From a virus, in the IMG/VR virus record IMGVR_UViG_3300031673_000260, positions 1-34,543 of that record: a DNA stretch of 34,543 nt. One strand, written 5' to 3'. The notes below the pieces were generated by a model, which saw only the letters and a program-made list of their open reading frames with translations, searched no databases and was not told the DNA's origin. The translations under genes were made by a program, and so were the position numbers. Position 1 is the first letter of the stretch. Each line of letters starts with the position of its first letter. Below, piece by piece: positions 7,480 to 14,655 of this stretch.

Positions 7480-8769
7480 ATGAGCGAAGCGAACATCGAA
7501 CAGGTCCACGGCGCAGTAAAGGAGCTCCGCGAGGAGCTCAAGGGCGCGCGCGTCGACCACGAGAAGGTCGAGCGGATCAACACGTTCCTCGACTCCGCCG
7601 AGGAAAAGATCTTCCAGCCCCTCACCCAGGCCCGCGAGCTCGCGAAGACGCACGAAGTCGAGAAGAAGGAGCTCATCGAGAAGCTCGAAAGCTCCCAGGC
7701 TTCCGCGACCGAGATCAAGGCCCGCATGGAAGCCCTGGAGATCGTCCTGGCGCGAAGCAACGGCCCCGCGTCCGATCCCGACTACAAGGCGTCGGACGAG
7801 TACAAGGCCCTTCAGGAGTTCGCGATCCGCGGCGAGAGCCGACTGAGCGCAGAACAGAAGCAACTCCTCCGGACGGACTCGGCCACCGAAGGCGGCGTCC
7901 TGGTCCCGACGGAGCTCGACAACGTCATCACGAAGAAGATCACCGAGATCGACCCGATCCGCTCGATCGCACGCGTGAGGACGATCGGCGGGAAGTCGAT
8001 CGAGCTCCCGATCCGGAGCTCGATCCCGGCCGCGACCTACGAGGGCGAGACGGAGGCCGGCGCCGATTCGGTGGCGACCTACGAGGCGTCCACGGTGACG
8101 CCCTTCCGCCAGACCCACACGAGCCCGATCACCCTGGACATGCTCCAGGACTCGGCCTTCGACATGGAGTCCGAGATCGCGATGGACTCGGCCGAGGGCT
8201 TCGCCTTCGGTGAGGGTAACGGCTACGTCCTCGGGACGGGATTGAAACAGCCCCAGGGCTTCGCGAACCACCCGACCATCACGACGAACGACATCACGGC
8301 GGGCGGCAACGGTGGCGGCTTCCGGACCTCGGGGATCGCGGCTGACATCAGCGCGAACTCGATGATCCTCCTGACGGGCGACCTGAAGGCCGGATACGAT
8401 CCGGTCTATGTCTTCAACCGTCGCACCCTGGCGCGGATCCGGACCTTCCGGGCCGACGCGGTGTCCGCGGCGGACGAGGCGGGGTCGTTCCTGTGGGAGC
8501 CGAACATGAACGGCGGGGTCGCTCCGACGATCGGAGGCTTCCCCTACATCCTGGCGAACTCCATGCCGGACATCGCGGCCAACGCGTTCCCGGTGGCCTT
8601 CGGCGACTTCCGCCGGGCCTACACGATCGTCGACCGGATCGGCCTGACGGTGGTGCGCGACGAGTTCACCCTCAAGAAGTCGGGCATCGTGGAGTTCACG
8701 ATGAACCGCTGGAACACCGGCCAGGTGACGCTCCAGGAGCCGATCGTTCTCCTGAAGTGCTCGACCTGA
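7480..8769 (+). CDS. Major capsid protein, HK97 fold
   Basis: This 429-residue protein has the HK97-type layout. The first 95 or so residues are a charged coiled coil (delta domain, acting as built-in scaffold and normally removed by the prohead protease). The shell domain begins near LLRTDSATEGGVLVPTEL and includes IELPIRSS, GTGLKQPQGF and the C-terminal FGDFRRAYTIVDR segment common to the family. An AAAGGA ribosome-binding site precedes the ATG. An 86-base spacer separates it from the protease, and a strong hairpin follows the gene. The cleavage site is not certain but should lie between about residues 95 and 125. Confidence 0.95.
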   Translation: MSEANIEQVHGAVKELREELKGARVDHEKVERINTFLDSAEEKIFQPLTQARELAKTHEVEKKELIEKLESSQASATEIKARMEALEIVLARSNGPASDPDYKASDEYKALQEFAIRGESRLSAEQKQLLRTDSATEGGVLVPTELDNVITKKITEIDPIRSIARVRTIGGKSIELPIRSSIPAATYEGETEAGADSVATYEASTVTPFRQTHTSPITLDMLQDSAFDMESEIAMDSAEGFAFGEGNGYVLGTGLKQPQGFANHPTITTNDITAGGNGGGFRTSGIAADISANSMILLTGDLKAGYDPVYVFNRRTLARIRTFRADAVSAADEAGSFLWEPNMNGGVAPTIGGFPYILANSMPDIAANAFPVAFGDFRRAYTIVDRIGLTVVRDEFTLKKSGIVEFTMNRWNTGQVTLQEPIVLLKCST

Positions 8770-8793
8770 TCGAGCCCCTGACCTGACCTGATA

Positions 8794-8818
8794 GCCCGGC
8801 CGGAAGTACCGGCCGGGC
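8794..8818 (+). terminator. Hairpin after major capsid gene
   Basis: A perfect 10-bp GC stem (GCCCGGCCGG at 8794-8803 pairing with CCGGCCGGGC at 8809-8818) encloses a 5-base loop. Only GTCTTC follows, so the T tract is poor. It could be a weak or partial terminator, or an mRNA 3' end stabiliser that raises capsid transcript levels relative to downstream genes. Confidence 0.6.
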
Positions 8819-8870
8819 GTCTTCACGCCCTTCACCAGGGCAACACCTCATCAAGAGGAAGGACCTCATC

Positions 8871-9308
8871 ATGGAATTTGATCTTCACTCACGGGTCAAC
8901 ACGGCCCTCGCCCTGGCGCCGGCCGCTCTGGCCGCCGACACGAACGGGATCGCAATCGACACCCTGGGCTTCAACGGCCTGGAGTACGTCATCAACGTCG
9001 GGACGGCCTTCGTCGGCGGCGGCTTCGACGTCACCCTCGAAGAGGATGACGACGACGGCTCCGGCTCCCCCGTCGGAACCTGGACGGCGGTCCCCTCCGA
9101 CGAGATCCTCGGGCGCCTCAGCGACACGATCGCGGCGCAGGTGATCATCACCGACGCCAACAAGGTCTACCGCGTAGGCTCGATCGGCAAGAAGCGCCAC
9201 CAGCGGGCCGTCTTCACCGAGACCGGCACGATCTCGGCCGGCGTCATCGGCGCCGTCGCGATCCTCTCGCACCCGCGAGACATCCCGGTGGCCGATCAGT
9301 CCACCTGA
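8871..9308 (+). CDS. Putative capsid decoration or head protein, 145 aa
   Basis: The gene has a strong GGAAGGA site before the ATG and is flanked by GC hairpins on both sides. The protein is beta-rich: residues 20-130 alternate strands and Gly/Asp turns (EYVINVGTAFVGGGFDVTLEEDDDDGS, then VYRVGSIGKKRHQRAVF). Its position immediately after the major capsid gene and its size fit a head decoration or accessory capsid protein. No signature of a specific decoration family was recognised, so the role is inferred from position. Confidence 0.65.
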   Translation: MEFDLHSRVNTALALAPAALAADTNGIAIDTLGFNGLEYVINVGTAFVGGGFDVTLEEDDDDGSGSPVGTWTAVPSDEILGRLSDTIAAQVIITDANKVYRVGSIGKKRHQRAVFTETGTISAGVIGAVAILSHPRDIPVADQST

Positions 9309-9324
9309 TCCCCTGACCTGACGA

Positions 9325-9389
9325 GGGCGCCGGGAGTAAGCCGGCCGATCCGCCGCTTCGTGGGAGTGGCGAGGCCGCACCCGGCGCCC
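9325..9389 (+). terminator. Long-range hairpin after decoration-like gene
   Basis: Arms GGGCGCCGGG (9325-9334) and CCCGGCGCCC (9380-9389) are exactly complementary, extended by an outer A-T pair at 9324/9390, with a 45-base GC-rich internal region. TTCTTCCCC follows. This may be a weak terminator or a transcript-stabilising structure. It mirrors the hairpin after the capsid gene and brackets the decoration-like gene. Confidence 0.45.
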
Positions 9390-9431
9390 TTCTTCCCCTC
9401 CACCCACGACTCCCACGAAAGGACCCCCACG

Positions 9432-9728
9432 ATGAAGACCGTCAAGATGAGCCGGACGATCCGGATGGCCCACCCGAAGGACCCCCGACACCCCCAGATC
9501 CTCGCGATCGAGGGCGTCGAGTACGAGCTCGTGGATGCGATGGCAGACGAGGCCGTTCGCCAGGGCTGGGCCGAAGCCGTCGACCAGGCCGAAGAGGAGG
9601 CCCCCGAGGTCGATCCCGACGCCCAGGACGAGGACCAGGACGAGGACCAGGACGAGGCCGAGAAGGACCAGGCCGACCAGGCCGAGAAGCCCGAAGGTCG
9701 CCGCACCCGACGCCGCCGAGCTCAGTAG
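9432..9728 (+). CDS. Small charged protein with acidic DEDQ repeats
   Basis: This 98-residue protein starts at an ATG preceded by GAAAGGA. Residues 1-55 look folded (YELVDAMADEAVRQGWAEAVDQ). They are followed by an acidic low-complexity stretch built on a 12-base GACGAGGACCAG unit (DEDQDEDQDE) and a very basic end (GRRTRRRRAQ). In many phages small proteins between the capsid and the connector have this appearance, and some are virion or assembly components. No function is assigned. Confidence 0.65.
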   Translation: MKTVKMSRTIRMAHPKDPRHPQILAIEGVEYELVDAMADEAVRQGWAEAVDQAEEEAPEVDPDAQDEDQDEDQDEAEKDQADQAEKPEGRRTRRRRAQ

Positions 9729-9731
9729 CCC

Positions 9732-10319
9732 GTGGGCCAGGTCTACGTCCGAACGGACCCGGGGCCGCCGCCCGTGACGGTGACGGAAGCGAAGGACCAC
9801 CTCCGCCTCCATAGTGACGCCGACGACGAGATCCTCACCCAACTACTCCACACGGCGACCGAGGCGGTCGAGGCGTACACTCGGCGGGACGTTCGCGCGA
9901 ACACCTACAACCTCCTCCTCGACGAGTTCGAGGATCGGATTTGTGTCCGGCGCGACCTGGTCGACGCGATCACCTCCGTCTCCTACACCGTGAGCTCGTC
10001 CCCGGTGGTCGTGAGCTCGTCGGTCTACTACCTCCGCCGGGACGTCCAGTCCTCCGAGATCCTCCTCCAGGAGGACCAGGTCTGGCCCACCGACGGCGAC
10101 ATCCGCGAGCAAGGGATCACGATCGTCTTCACCACGACCACCCCGGCCTACCTGGTCGAGGTCGCGAAGTCCGCGGTCCTCCGGATCGTGGCTCACCTCT
10201 ACGAGAACCGGGGAGACGTCGATCCGGTATCCTCGGGGATGTCGGTGACGCGCTCGGACATCGTCCGAAAGTCCGGCGCGGGAGCCATCCTCGATCAATT
10301 CCGGATCAGCAGGGTCTAA
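9732..10319 (+). CDS. Head-tail connector adaptor (HK97 gp6-like)
   Basis: This GTG-initiated, 195-residue protein begins with the hallmark of gp6-like adaptors: VTVTEAKDHLRLHSDADDEILTQLLHTATEAVEAYTRRD (shown here in pieces: VTEAKDHLRL, then LLHTATEAVEAYTRRD). The C-terminal helix AKSAVLRIVAHLYENRGD is also typical. The middle contains beta strands with an unusual Ser/Val-rich stretch (SYTVSSSPVVVSSSVYYL). In HK97-type phages a dodecameric gp6 ring sits beneath the portal and receives the head-closure protein. Confidence 0.85.
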   Translation: MGQVYVRTDPGPPPVTVTEAKDHLRLHSDADDEILTQLLHTATEAVEAYTRRDVRANTYNLLLDEFEDRICVRRDLVDAITSVSYTVSSSPVVVSSSVYYLRRDVQSSEILLQEDQVWPTDGDIREQGITIVFTTTTPAYLVEVAKSAVLRIVAHLYENRGDVDPVSSGMSVTRSDIVRKSGAGAILDQFRISRV

Positions 10320-10321
10320 CC

Positions 10322-10714
10322 ATGTCAGCCGCCTCCGACTACCTCGAAGACGCCCTCGCGGACCACGTCCTCAACAACATCGGCTTCACGAGCCCGACGG
10401 TCGTCCAGCTTGCACTCTCGACCGCGGATCCGCTCGACACCGGGGCCGGCCTGGCCGAGCCCGCGGGTAGTGGGTACACACGCGTCTCCGTCGTCGGGAA
10501 CTTCACCGTCACGGCCGGCGTCGCGACGAACACCGCGGCGATCATCTTTCCCCTCGCGACTGGATCATGGGGGACGCTCACTCACTTCGCGATCCTGGAC
10601 GCGAGCTCCGGCGGGAACCTCCTGGTCCACGGCGCGCTATCGGGATCGCTCGCGATCGGCGCTAACGACCTGGTCGTCTTCGCGATCGGAGCCTTGTCCG
10701 TCACGGTCGCCTAG
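10322..10714 (+). CDS. Gp80-like virion fibre or appendage protein
   Basis: This 130-residue protein matches a widespread small phage structural family, often annotated tail fibre or gp80-like: an N-terminal SDYLEDALADHVL helix, VQLALSTADP, GYTRVSV, a NTAAIIFPLATGSWGTLTHFAILD core and a LVHGALSGSL...VFAIGALSVTV end. Members are beta-sandwich virion proteins of uncertain position. Here it lies between the adaptor and head-closure genes rather than among tail fibres, which suggests a head or neck appendage. It starts two bases after the adaptor stop. Confidence 0.75.
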   Translation: MSAASDYLEDALADHVLNNIGFTSPTVVQLALSTADPLDTGAGLAEPAGSGYTRVSVVGNFTVTAGVATNTAAIIFPLATGSWGTLTHFAILDASSGGNLLVHGALSGSLAIGANDLVVFAIGALSVTVA

Positions 10715-10716
10715 TC

Positions 10717-11448
10717 ATGGCGGACGTCTTCGTCCCGCCGCCGCTTCCGGTCCGCTTCCCCGACATGACTCTCGGCGATCGCGGCCAGTGGATCATGCGG
10801 GACGTCCACCACGTCCCGTCGCTCGATCGTGGCCGGGTGAAGGAATACCTCCACGACGCCTGGAGCCGGCTCCCTCCGGAGATCCAGTGTCGGACCCAGG
10901 GGACGCTCGAAGAGTCCGTCGAGCTCGTGAAGCGACGCGAAGGGGCCGAGGCCGTCGAGAACTTCCTGGCCCGAGAGGCGCAACGTCTCGCCGAGCAGGA
11001 CATGCTCGGCCTTCACATCCGACCGATCCGGTTCGCGATGCTCGACCGCGACGAGAAGGTCGTCGGCGGCTTCGAGTTCTATGGGATCAAGCTCCTGACC
11101 ATGACGGCTCGCCTGATCGAGGTGTCGGGTATGCCGTTCCCGGCGTTCGCTCATATGGGGCTCGACATGGCCGCGCAGATGAAGCTCTGCGCCGACGTGT
11201 GCGAGATCACCATCGCGTCGCCCGGGATCCAGATCGGGCCGACGCTATTCCGAGCGACCCAGGTCCGGACCTACACCTACGTCGACCCGCGCCAGGTCGC
11301 GGCCGGACATCCCGGCCACGAGGAGACGGCGGCCTGGAACCTGGAGGCTGACCGCCGATCCGCGAGCCTCGGAAGCCTGGTCCGGGTCCAGAAGACGACG
11401 AACGAGTGGGGACGTGAGGAGCGGATCGTCACCCGAGCGAGCTCGTAG
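10717..11448 (+). CDS. Hypothetical structural-region protein, 243 aa
   Basis: The ATG lies two bases after the gp80-like stop. The N-terminal third is Pro-rich and then helical (LVKRREGAEAVENFLAREAQRLAEQ). The middle has GGFEFYGIKLLTMTARLIEVSGMPFPAF, and the rest is mixed beta. It contains no signal peptide or membrane segment. Its location inside a block of appendage-like genes suggests a virion protein. I do not recognise the family. Confidence 0.65.
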   Translation: MADVFVPPPLPVRFPDMTLGDRGQWIMRDVHHVPSLDRGRVKEYLHDAWSRLPPEIQCRTQGTLEESVELVKRREGAEAVENFLAREAQRLAEQDMLGLHIRPIRFAMLDRDEKVVGGFEFYGIKLLTMTARLIEVSGMPFPAFAHMGLDMAAQMKLCADVCEITIASPGIQIGPTLFRATQVRTYTYVDPRQVAAGHPGHEETAAWNLEADRRSASLGSLVRVQKTTNEWGREERIVTRASS

Positions 11449-11451
11449 ATC

Positions 11452-13197
11452 GTGGCCGACTCAGGCGTCAATCAGACCTTCACGCTAGACCCGGCGCCCG
11501 GGGCGGCGACCGGCCCGACGACCGCCCACTACAAGGGGTTGGCCGCGCTCAATTCGCCGAACATCGACCAACACGTCAACGTCACCGCGGGCTTTCGGAC
11601 GATCACGAAGAACGATAACCGTCAATCCGCCTTCCTTCGCTTCGGGGTTAACTCGACCACGATTCCGGCCGGGTCACTCATCACCCGCGCCTATCTCCGA
11701 TGCTTTTCCCAGGGTACATCGACCCAGACGGCCGCGAACATCAGCATCGCCGCGCTCGCATCCGACGGACTTTGGGACTCGTCTCCGACGGACCACTTCT
11801 TCAACCGGGCCGAGGGAAACCTCTTCGGGGTGGACCTCATCGGCCGCATGAACCACCAGGTCTTCGACGCCGGGGCCTCGTCGATCAACGCCAAATATGG
11901 GACCGACACGACCATCCAGGTGTACCCTATCAACTCCGACGCGATCGCGAATCCGACCTCGGGACTCGGCCAGGCTTTCCTTGTCTCGAACGACCTGGGC
12001 GCCGGGCCCCATACTCTCGGTTCGATCACTCTCCGCCTCAAGCGGACTGGTTCCAACGGGTCAGCGACCCAGACCGTCGAGGTCTATCAGTGTCGCGCGA
12101 ATGATGGCAGCGACGACCGGCCGGATGAGGGCGTCGGGATCATCGCCACCTCGAACACCCGGACCTTCAACACCCCCGGCACGGGTTCGAGTGGTTCGCT
12201 CGTGAACTTCACCTTCACGGCGGGCCCCGCCCTGACCGTCGGGAACCGGTACGTCTTCAACTACCAGAACAACGCGGGGGTGAGTTCGTCGAATTACATC
12301 TCGGTCCTGTGGACCGCCGACTCCACGCTCTCGAATCCGGGGATGTACCCCCACAACTTCGCGACCGCCTATGCCTTCGCGAGCCGGAACTACCCCCTCA
12401 TCGGCCAGCTTCCGCACCTCTACGAGGCCGACGACTCGACGGTCCGGACCACCCCCCTGGGCTCGATTGCAAACGCGACCTTCCCGTCCTTCTCGTCCAA
12501 TAATACCTGGTATGAGGTCGAGCCGGCGGACCTCAAGACCATCATCCAGGAGTACATCGACCAGGGAGGCTACGGGTCCGGATCACTACTCGGGATCACG
12601 ATCGCGCCGAGTTCCTCGGCCACGCTTCCGACCTCGCGGATATGGGACTCGTCGGAGCTCATCCTCTCCTGGGGCCAGCCCGTCGCCGCGGCCGGGTCGG
12701 GTTCGATCGTCTGGTCGGGGTCCGGCCTGGCGGCGAACGCCAAGGTCCTGGCTTCCGCCGCGGTCTCGATCGTCTGGTCCATCGCGTCGGCCGCCGCGGC
12801 CAACACCTCGAAGGCCGCCGCGGCCGCAGTCTCGATCGTCTGGTCGGCCGCCGCCTCCGCGATCCAGGGATCGGTCCTGGCTTCCGCCGCGGTTTCGATC
12901 GTCTGGTCCATCTCGTCCGCCGTCGCGACCAACACGGCGAAGGCCGCCGCGGCCGCGGTCTCGATCATCTGGTCGGCCATCGGGACGGCGATCGCGACTT
13001 CCGCCGCCATCGTCGGGATCCTCCGCTTCCGCTCCAGGGCGACGCCGGCCGTGTCCGGGGAGGGTGACGCCAGGGCGGCCGTGTCCGGCCAGGGCGACGC
13101 CGTGTCCGCGGTCCACGCCACGAGCTCCGCCAGGGCGGCCGTGTCCGGCAAGAGCGACGCCCAGCCCGCGGTCCGGGGCGAGGGGAAGGTCAGGTAG
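11452..13197 (+). CDS. DNRLRE/CBM96-like structural protein with two C-terminal repeat arrays
   Basis: This GTG-initiated protein of 581 residues has at least four parts. Residues 1-135 resemble the first half of a DNRLRE (CBM96-like) beta-sandwich, with DNRQSAFLRFGV followed by TIPAGSLITRAYLRCF. A separate beta-sandwich-like insert (about 165-310, TLGSITLRLKRTGS to GNRYVFNYQNN) interrupts it. Residues 340-410 resemble the second half (YEVEPADLKTIIQEYI, GSLLGITIAPSS, SSELILSWG). From about residue 418 come five SIVWS repeats in an Ala-rich background, then five 10-residue repeats to the end. The protein is probably an extracellular virion appendage binding a surface polymer. This is inferred from fold-like features and context, since no virion data are available. 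Confidence 0.7.
   Translation: MADSGVNQTFTLDPAPGAATGPTTAHYKGLAALNSPNIDQHVNVTAGFRTITKNDNRQSAFLRFGVNSTTIPAGSLITRAYLRCFSQGTSTQTAANISIAALASDGLWDSSPTDHFFNRAEGNLFGVDLIGRMNHQVFDAGASSINAKYGTDTTIQVYPINSDAIANPTSGLGQAFLVSNDLGAGPHTLGSITLRLKRTGSNGSATQTVEVYQCRANDGSDDRPDEGVGIIATSNTRTFNTPGTGSSGSLVNFTFTAGPALTVGNRYVFNYQNNAGVSSSNYISVLWTADSTLSNPGMYPHNFATAYAFASRNYPLIGQLPHLYEADDSTVRTTPLGSIANATFPSFSSNNTWYEVEPADLKTIIQEYIDQGGYGSGSLLGITIAPSSSATLPTSRIWDSSELILSWGQPVAAAGSGSIVWSGSGLAANAKVLASAAVSIVWSIASAAAANTSKAAAAAVSIVWSAAASAIQGSVLASAAVSIVWSISSAVATNTAKAAAAAVSIIWSAIGTAIATSAAIVGILRFRSRATPAVSGEGDARAAVSGQGDAVSAVHATSSARAAVSGKSDAQPAVRGEGKVR
12703..13002 (+). repeat. SIVWS tandem repeat array, 129-bp higher-order unit
   Basis: SI[VI]WS codons start at 12703, 12766, 12832, 12895 and 12961, so the spacing alternates 63, 66, 63 and 66 bases. 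Two alternating subunits (VLASAAVSIVWSI and KAAAAAVSIVWSA) form a 129-base unit present at 12745-12873 and 12874-13002. The second copy diverges near its end. All copies stay in frame with the 11452-13197 gene. Confidence 0.9.
13048..13197 (+). repeat. Five in-frame 30-bp (decapeptide) repeats
   Basis: The last 150 bases of the 11452-13197 gene are exactly five 30-base units: AVSGEGDARA, AVSGQGDAVS, AVHATSSARA, AVSGKSDAQP and AVRGEGKVR plus the stop. Units 1, 2 and 4 share GTGTCCGG at 13051, 13081 and 13141. Unit 3 is the most divergent. Confidence 0.9.
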
Positions 13198-13206
13198 ACT
13201 ATCGTC

Positions 13207-13782
13207 ATGGCACGCCTCAAGCTCCCTTACAAGTCCTCGGTCCCGGTCCGCTTCATCGCGCCCGAGGACGTCTTGAACGAGAACGCGCTCGACAACACGA
13301 CCGATAGCGCGACCTGTAGCTTCAAGGTCTACGACCCGGGGAAGGACGAGCTCCTCACGGCCGCGGGTGCGAACCCGGACGTCATCCTCAACGTCACGAA
13401 CGCCGGGGTCTTCCAGGTCGGCGACGTCATCGAGGTCGATCTCGACGACGGGACGGTCCACGACGCCGGGGCGATCGTCAGCCTGGACGCCGCGGCCGGG
13501 ACGATCACCGTCACGACCGGCCTCGCCTCCGCCGCGGCCGCCGACAAGCGAGTCAGGGTCCGCCTGGGCGGAGAGATCACGATGTCGGAGTACGGGACCG
13601 CGAAGCTCGGCTCGTGGGACTTCGGCTTCATCGGGATCCTCCCGAGTGACCACCCCGGCCTGGTCATCGACCAGGAGATCGACATCGAGATCTCCTTCGT
13701 CGGAGATCCGGGCGGCGGCCTGGACGCGCTCGACATCATCTGTGCGGTCATCAAGCCCCTCGAAGATTGTCGCGAGGCGTAG
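13207..13782 (+). CDS. Hypothetical beta-rich structural-region protein, 191 aa
   Basis: The ATG lies nine bases after the previous stop, with TAGACT six bases before it and no Shine-Dalgarno sequence. A central segment (about 55-120) looks like a small beta-barrel: a VGDVIEVDLDDGT strand-turn, GAIVSLDAAAGTITVTTGL, then KRVRVRLGGEI. The C-terminal part contains GSWDFGFIGILPSDHPGLVIDQEIDIEI. It is probably a virion component of the same cassette as its neighbours. No family was recognised. Confidence 0.65.
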   Translation: MARLKLPYKSSVPVRFIAPEDVLNENALDNTTDSATCSFKVYDPGKDELLTAAGANPDVILNVTNAGVFQVGDVIEVDLDDGTVHDAGAIVSLDAAAGTITVTTGLASAAAADKRVRVRLGGEITMSEYGTAKLGSWDFGFIGILPSDHPGLVIDQEIDIEISFVGDPGGGLDALDIICAVIKPLEDCREA

Positions 13783-13785
13783 TCC

Positions 13786-14178
13786 ATGCCCCATCAGTCC
13801 ACCAGGAAGCGAGACCGCCGCGCCCAGGTCGGCCCCATGCGCGACCGGATCCGGATCTCGGACCGGGAGATCATCGAGCCGGACTTCGGGAGCGCCGACT
13901 TCCTGGAACAATTCAAGGCCCGCGCGATCGAGCGATGGTCGACGGTCCGGACGACGGCCGGCCGGACGCTCTTCGCCGGGGTAGGCGTCGACGTGGCGAT
14001 CACCCACGAGATCATCATCCGCTACGATGAAGGGGTGAGCTCCGAGTCCTGGATCATCCTCCAGGACGAGACCCGGCTCGACGTCGTCCAGGTCGAAGAC
14101 CTCGACGAGCGTAACGAGTGGATGGTCCTCCTATGTACCGACCGGGGCGACAAGAGCTTCGAGGCTTCCCAGGCATGA
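13786..14178 (+). CDS. Head closure / head-tail joining protein
   Basis: This 130-residue protein has the pattern of the phage head-tail joining family (SPP1 gp16, lambda gpFII-type fold): a short basic N-terminus, a central strand series TLFAGVGVDVAITHEIIIRY, then SWIILQDETRLDVVQVEDLDERNEWMVLLC. It docks under the adaptor ring to retain the packaged DNA. In most phages it directly follows the gp6-like adaptor. Here 3.5 kb of other structural genes intervene. The stop overlaps the next ATG (ATGA). Confidence 0.75.
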   Translation: MPHQSTRKRDRRAQVGPMRDRIRISDREIIEPDFGSADFLEQFKARAIERWSTVRTTAGRTLFAGVGVDVAITHEIIIRYDEGVSSESWIILQDETRLDVVQVEDLDERNEWMVLLCTDRGDKSFEASQA

Positions 14179-14654
14179 GCCGAGTCAGGATCGACCTCAG
14201 CATCAACGGCGAGGGCGAGCGACACCTCGCGACCATCAAGCGGAGCGGGAGGATCACCGCCGCCGCCGTCCGCCGCGCGTGGTTCGAGTTCGCCGGGGAC
14301 CTCCACCGGGAGGCCAATAAGGAGATCCTCGCCAAGAACAAGACCGGCCGGGTCTACTGGATCCGGACCCGGGGCGGCCGGCGCCGCCGACACATCGCGT
14401 CCGCGCCCGGCCAGACCCACGCGAACCGGACCGGTCGGCTCCGGAAGGCGCTCTCCTGGAGGGTGCGCGGCGTGGTCGGCCTCGACTTCGGCTACGGGAT
14501 CGCCGCGAGCTCGCCGAAGTATGCGTCCTTCGTCGAGTTCGGGACTCGCAAGATGGAGGCCCGGCCGAGCATCGGGAACGCGGTCCGGGCGGTCACATCC
14601 CGCACGGTCGAGCGTGAGTACTCCGACTCGCTGACCAGGGCGTTCGGGAAGTAG
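14175..14654 (+). CDS. HK97 gp10-like neck / tail completion protein
   Basis: This 159-residue protein begins with a strand, then a helical region (RAWFEFAGDLHREANKEIL), a basic loop (RTRGGRRRRHIASAPGQ), RTGRLRKALSWRV, and the hallmark segment YASFVEFGTRKMEARPSIGNA near residues 115-135. The FVEFGT...RP motif is characteristic of HK97 gp10-like proteins, which act at the head-tail interface. It is coupled to the head-closure gene by an ATGA overlap and ends one base before the next start. Confidence 0.85.
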   Translation: MSRVRIDLSINGEGERHLATIKRSGRITAAAVRRAWFEFAGDLHREANKEILAKNKTGRVYWIRTRGGRRRRHIASAPGQTHANRTGRLRKALSWRVRGVVGLDFGYGIAASSPKYASFVEFGTRKMEARPSIGNAVRAVTSRTVEREYSDSLTRAFGK

Positions 14655-14655
14655 C

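Noticed and set aside
6379-8769. Apparent protease-capsid fusion frame of 796 codons
   Set aside because: The upstream part is the protease gene read in a wrong frame. The capsid has its own ATG at 7480 with a strong ribosome-binding site.
13048-13197. CRISPR-like 30-base periodicity
   Set aside because: Units are imperfect, contiguous with no unique spacers, and in frame with the gene's codons. This is a coding repeat.
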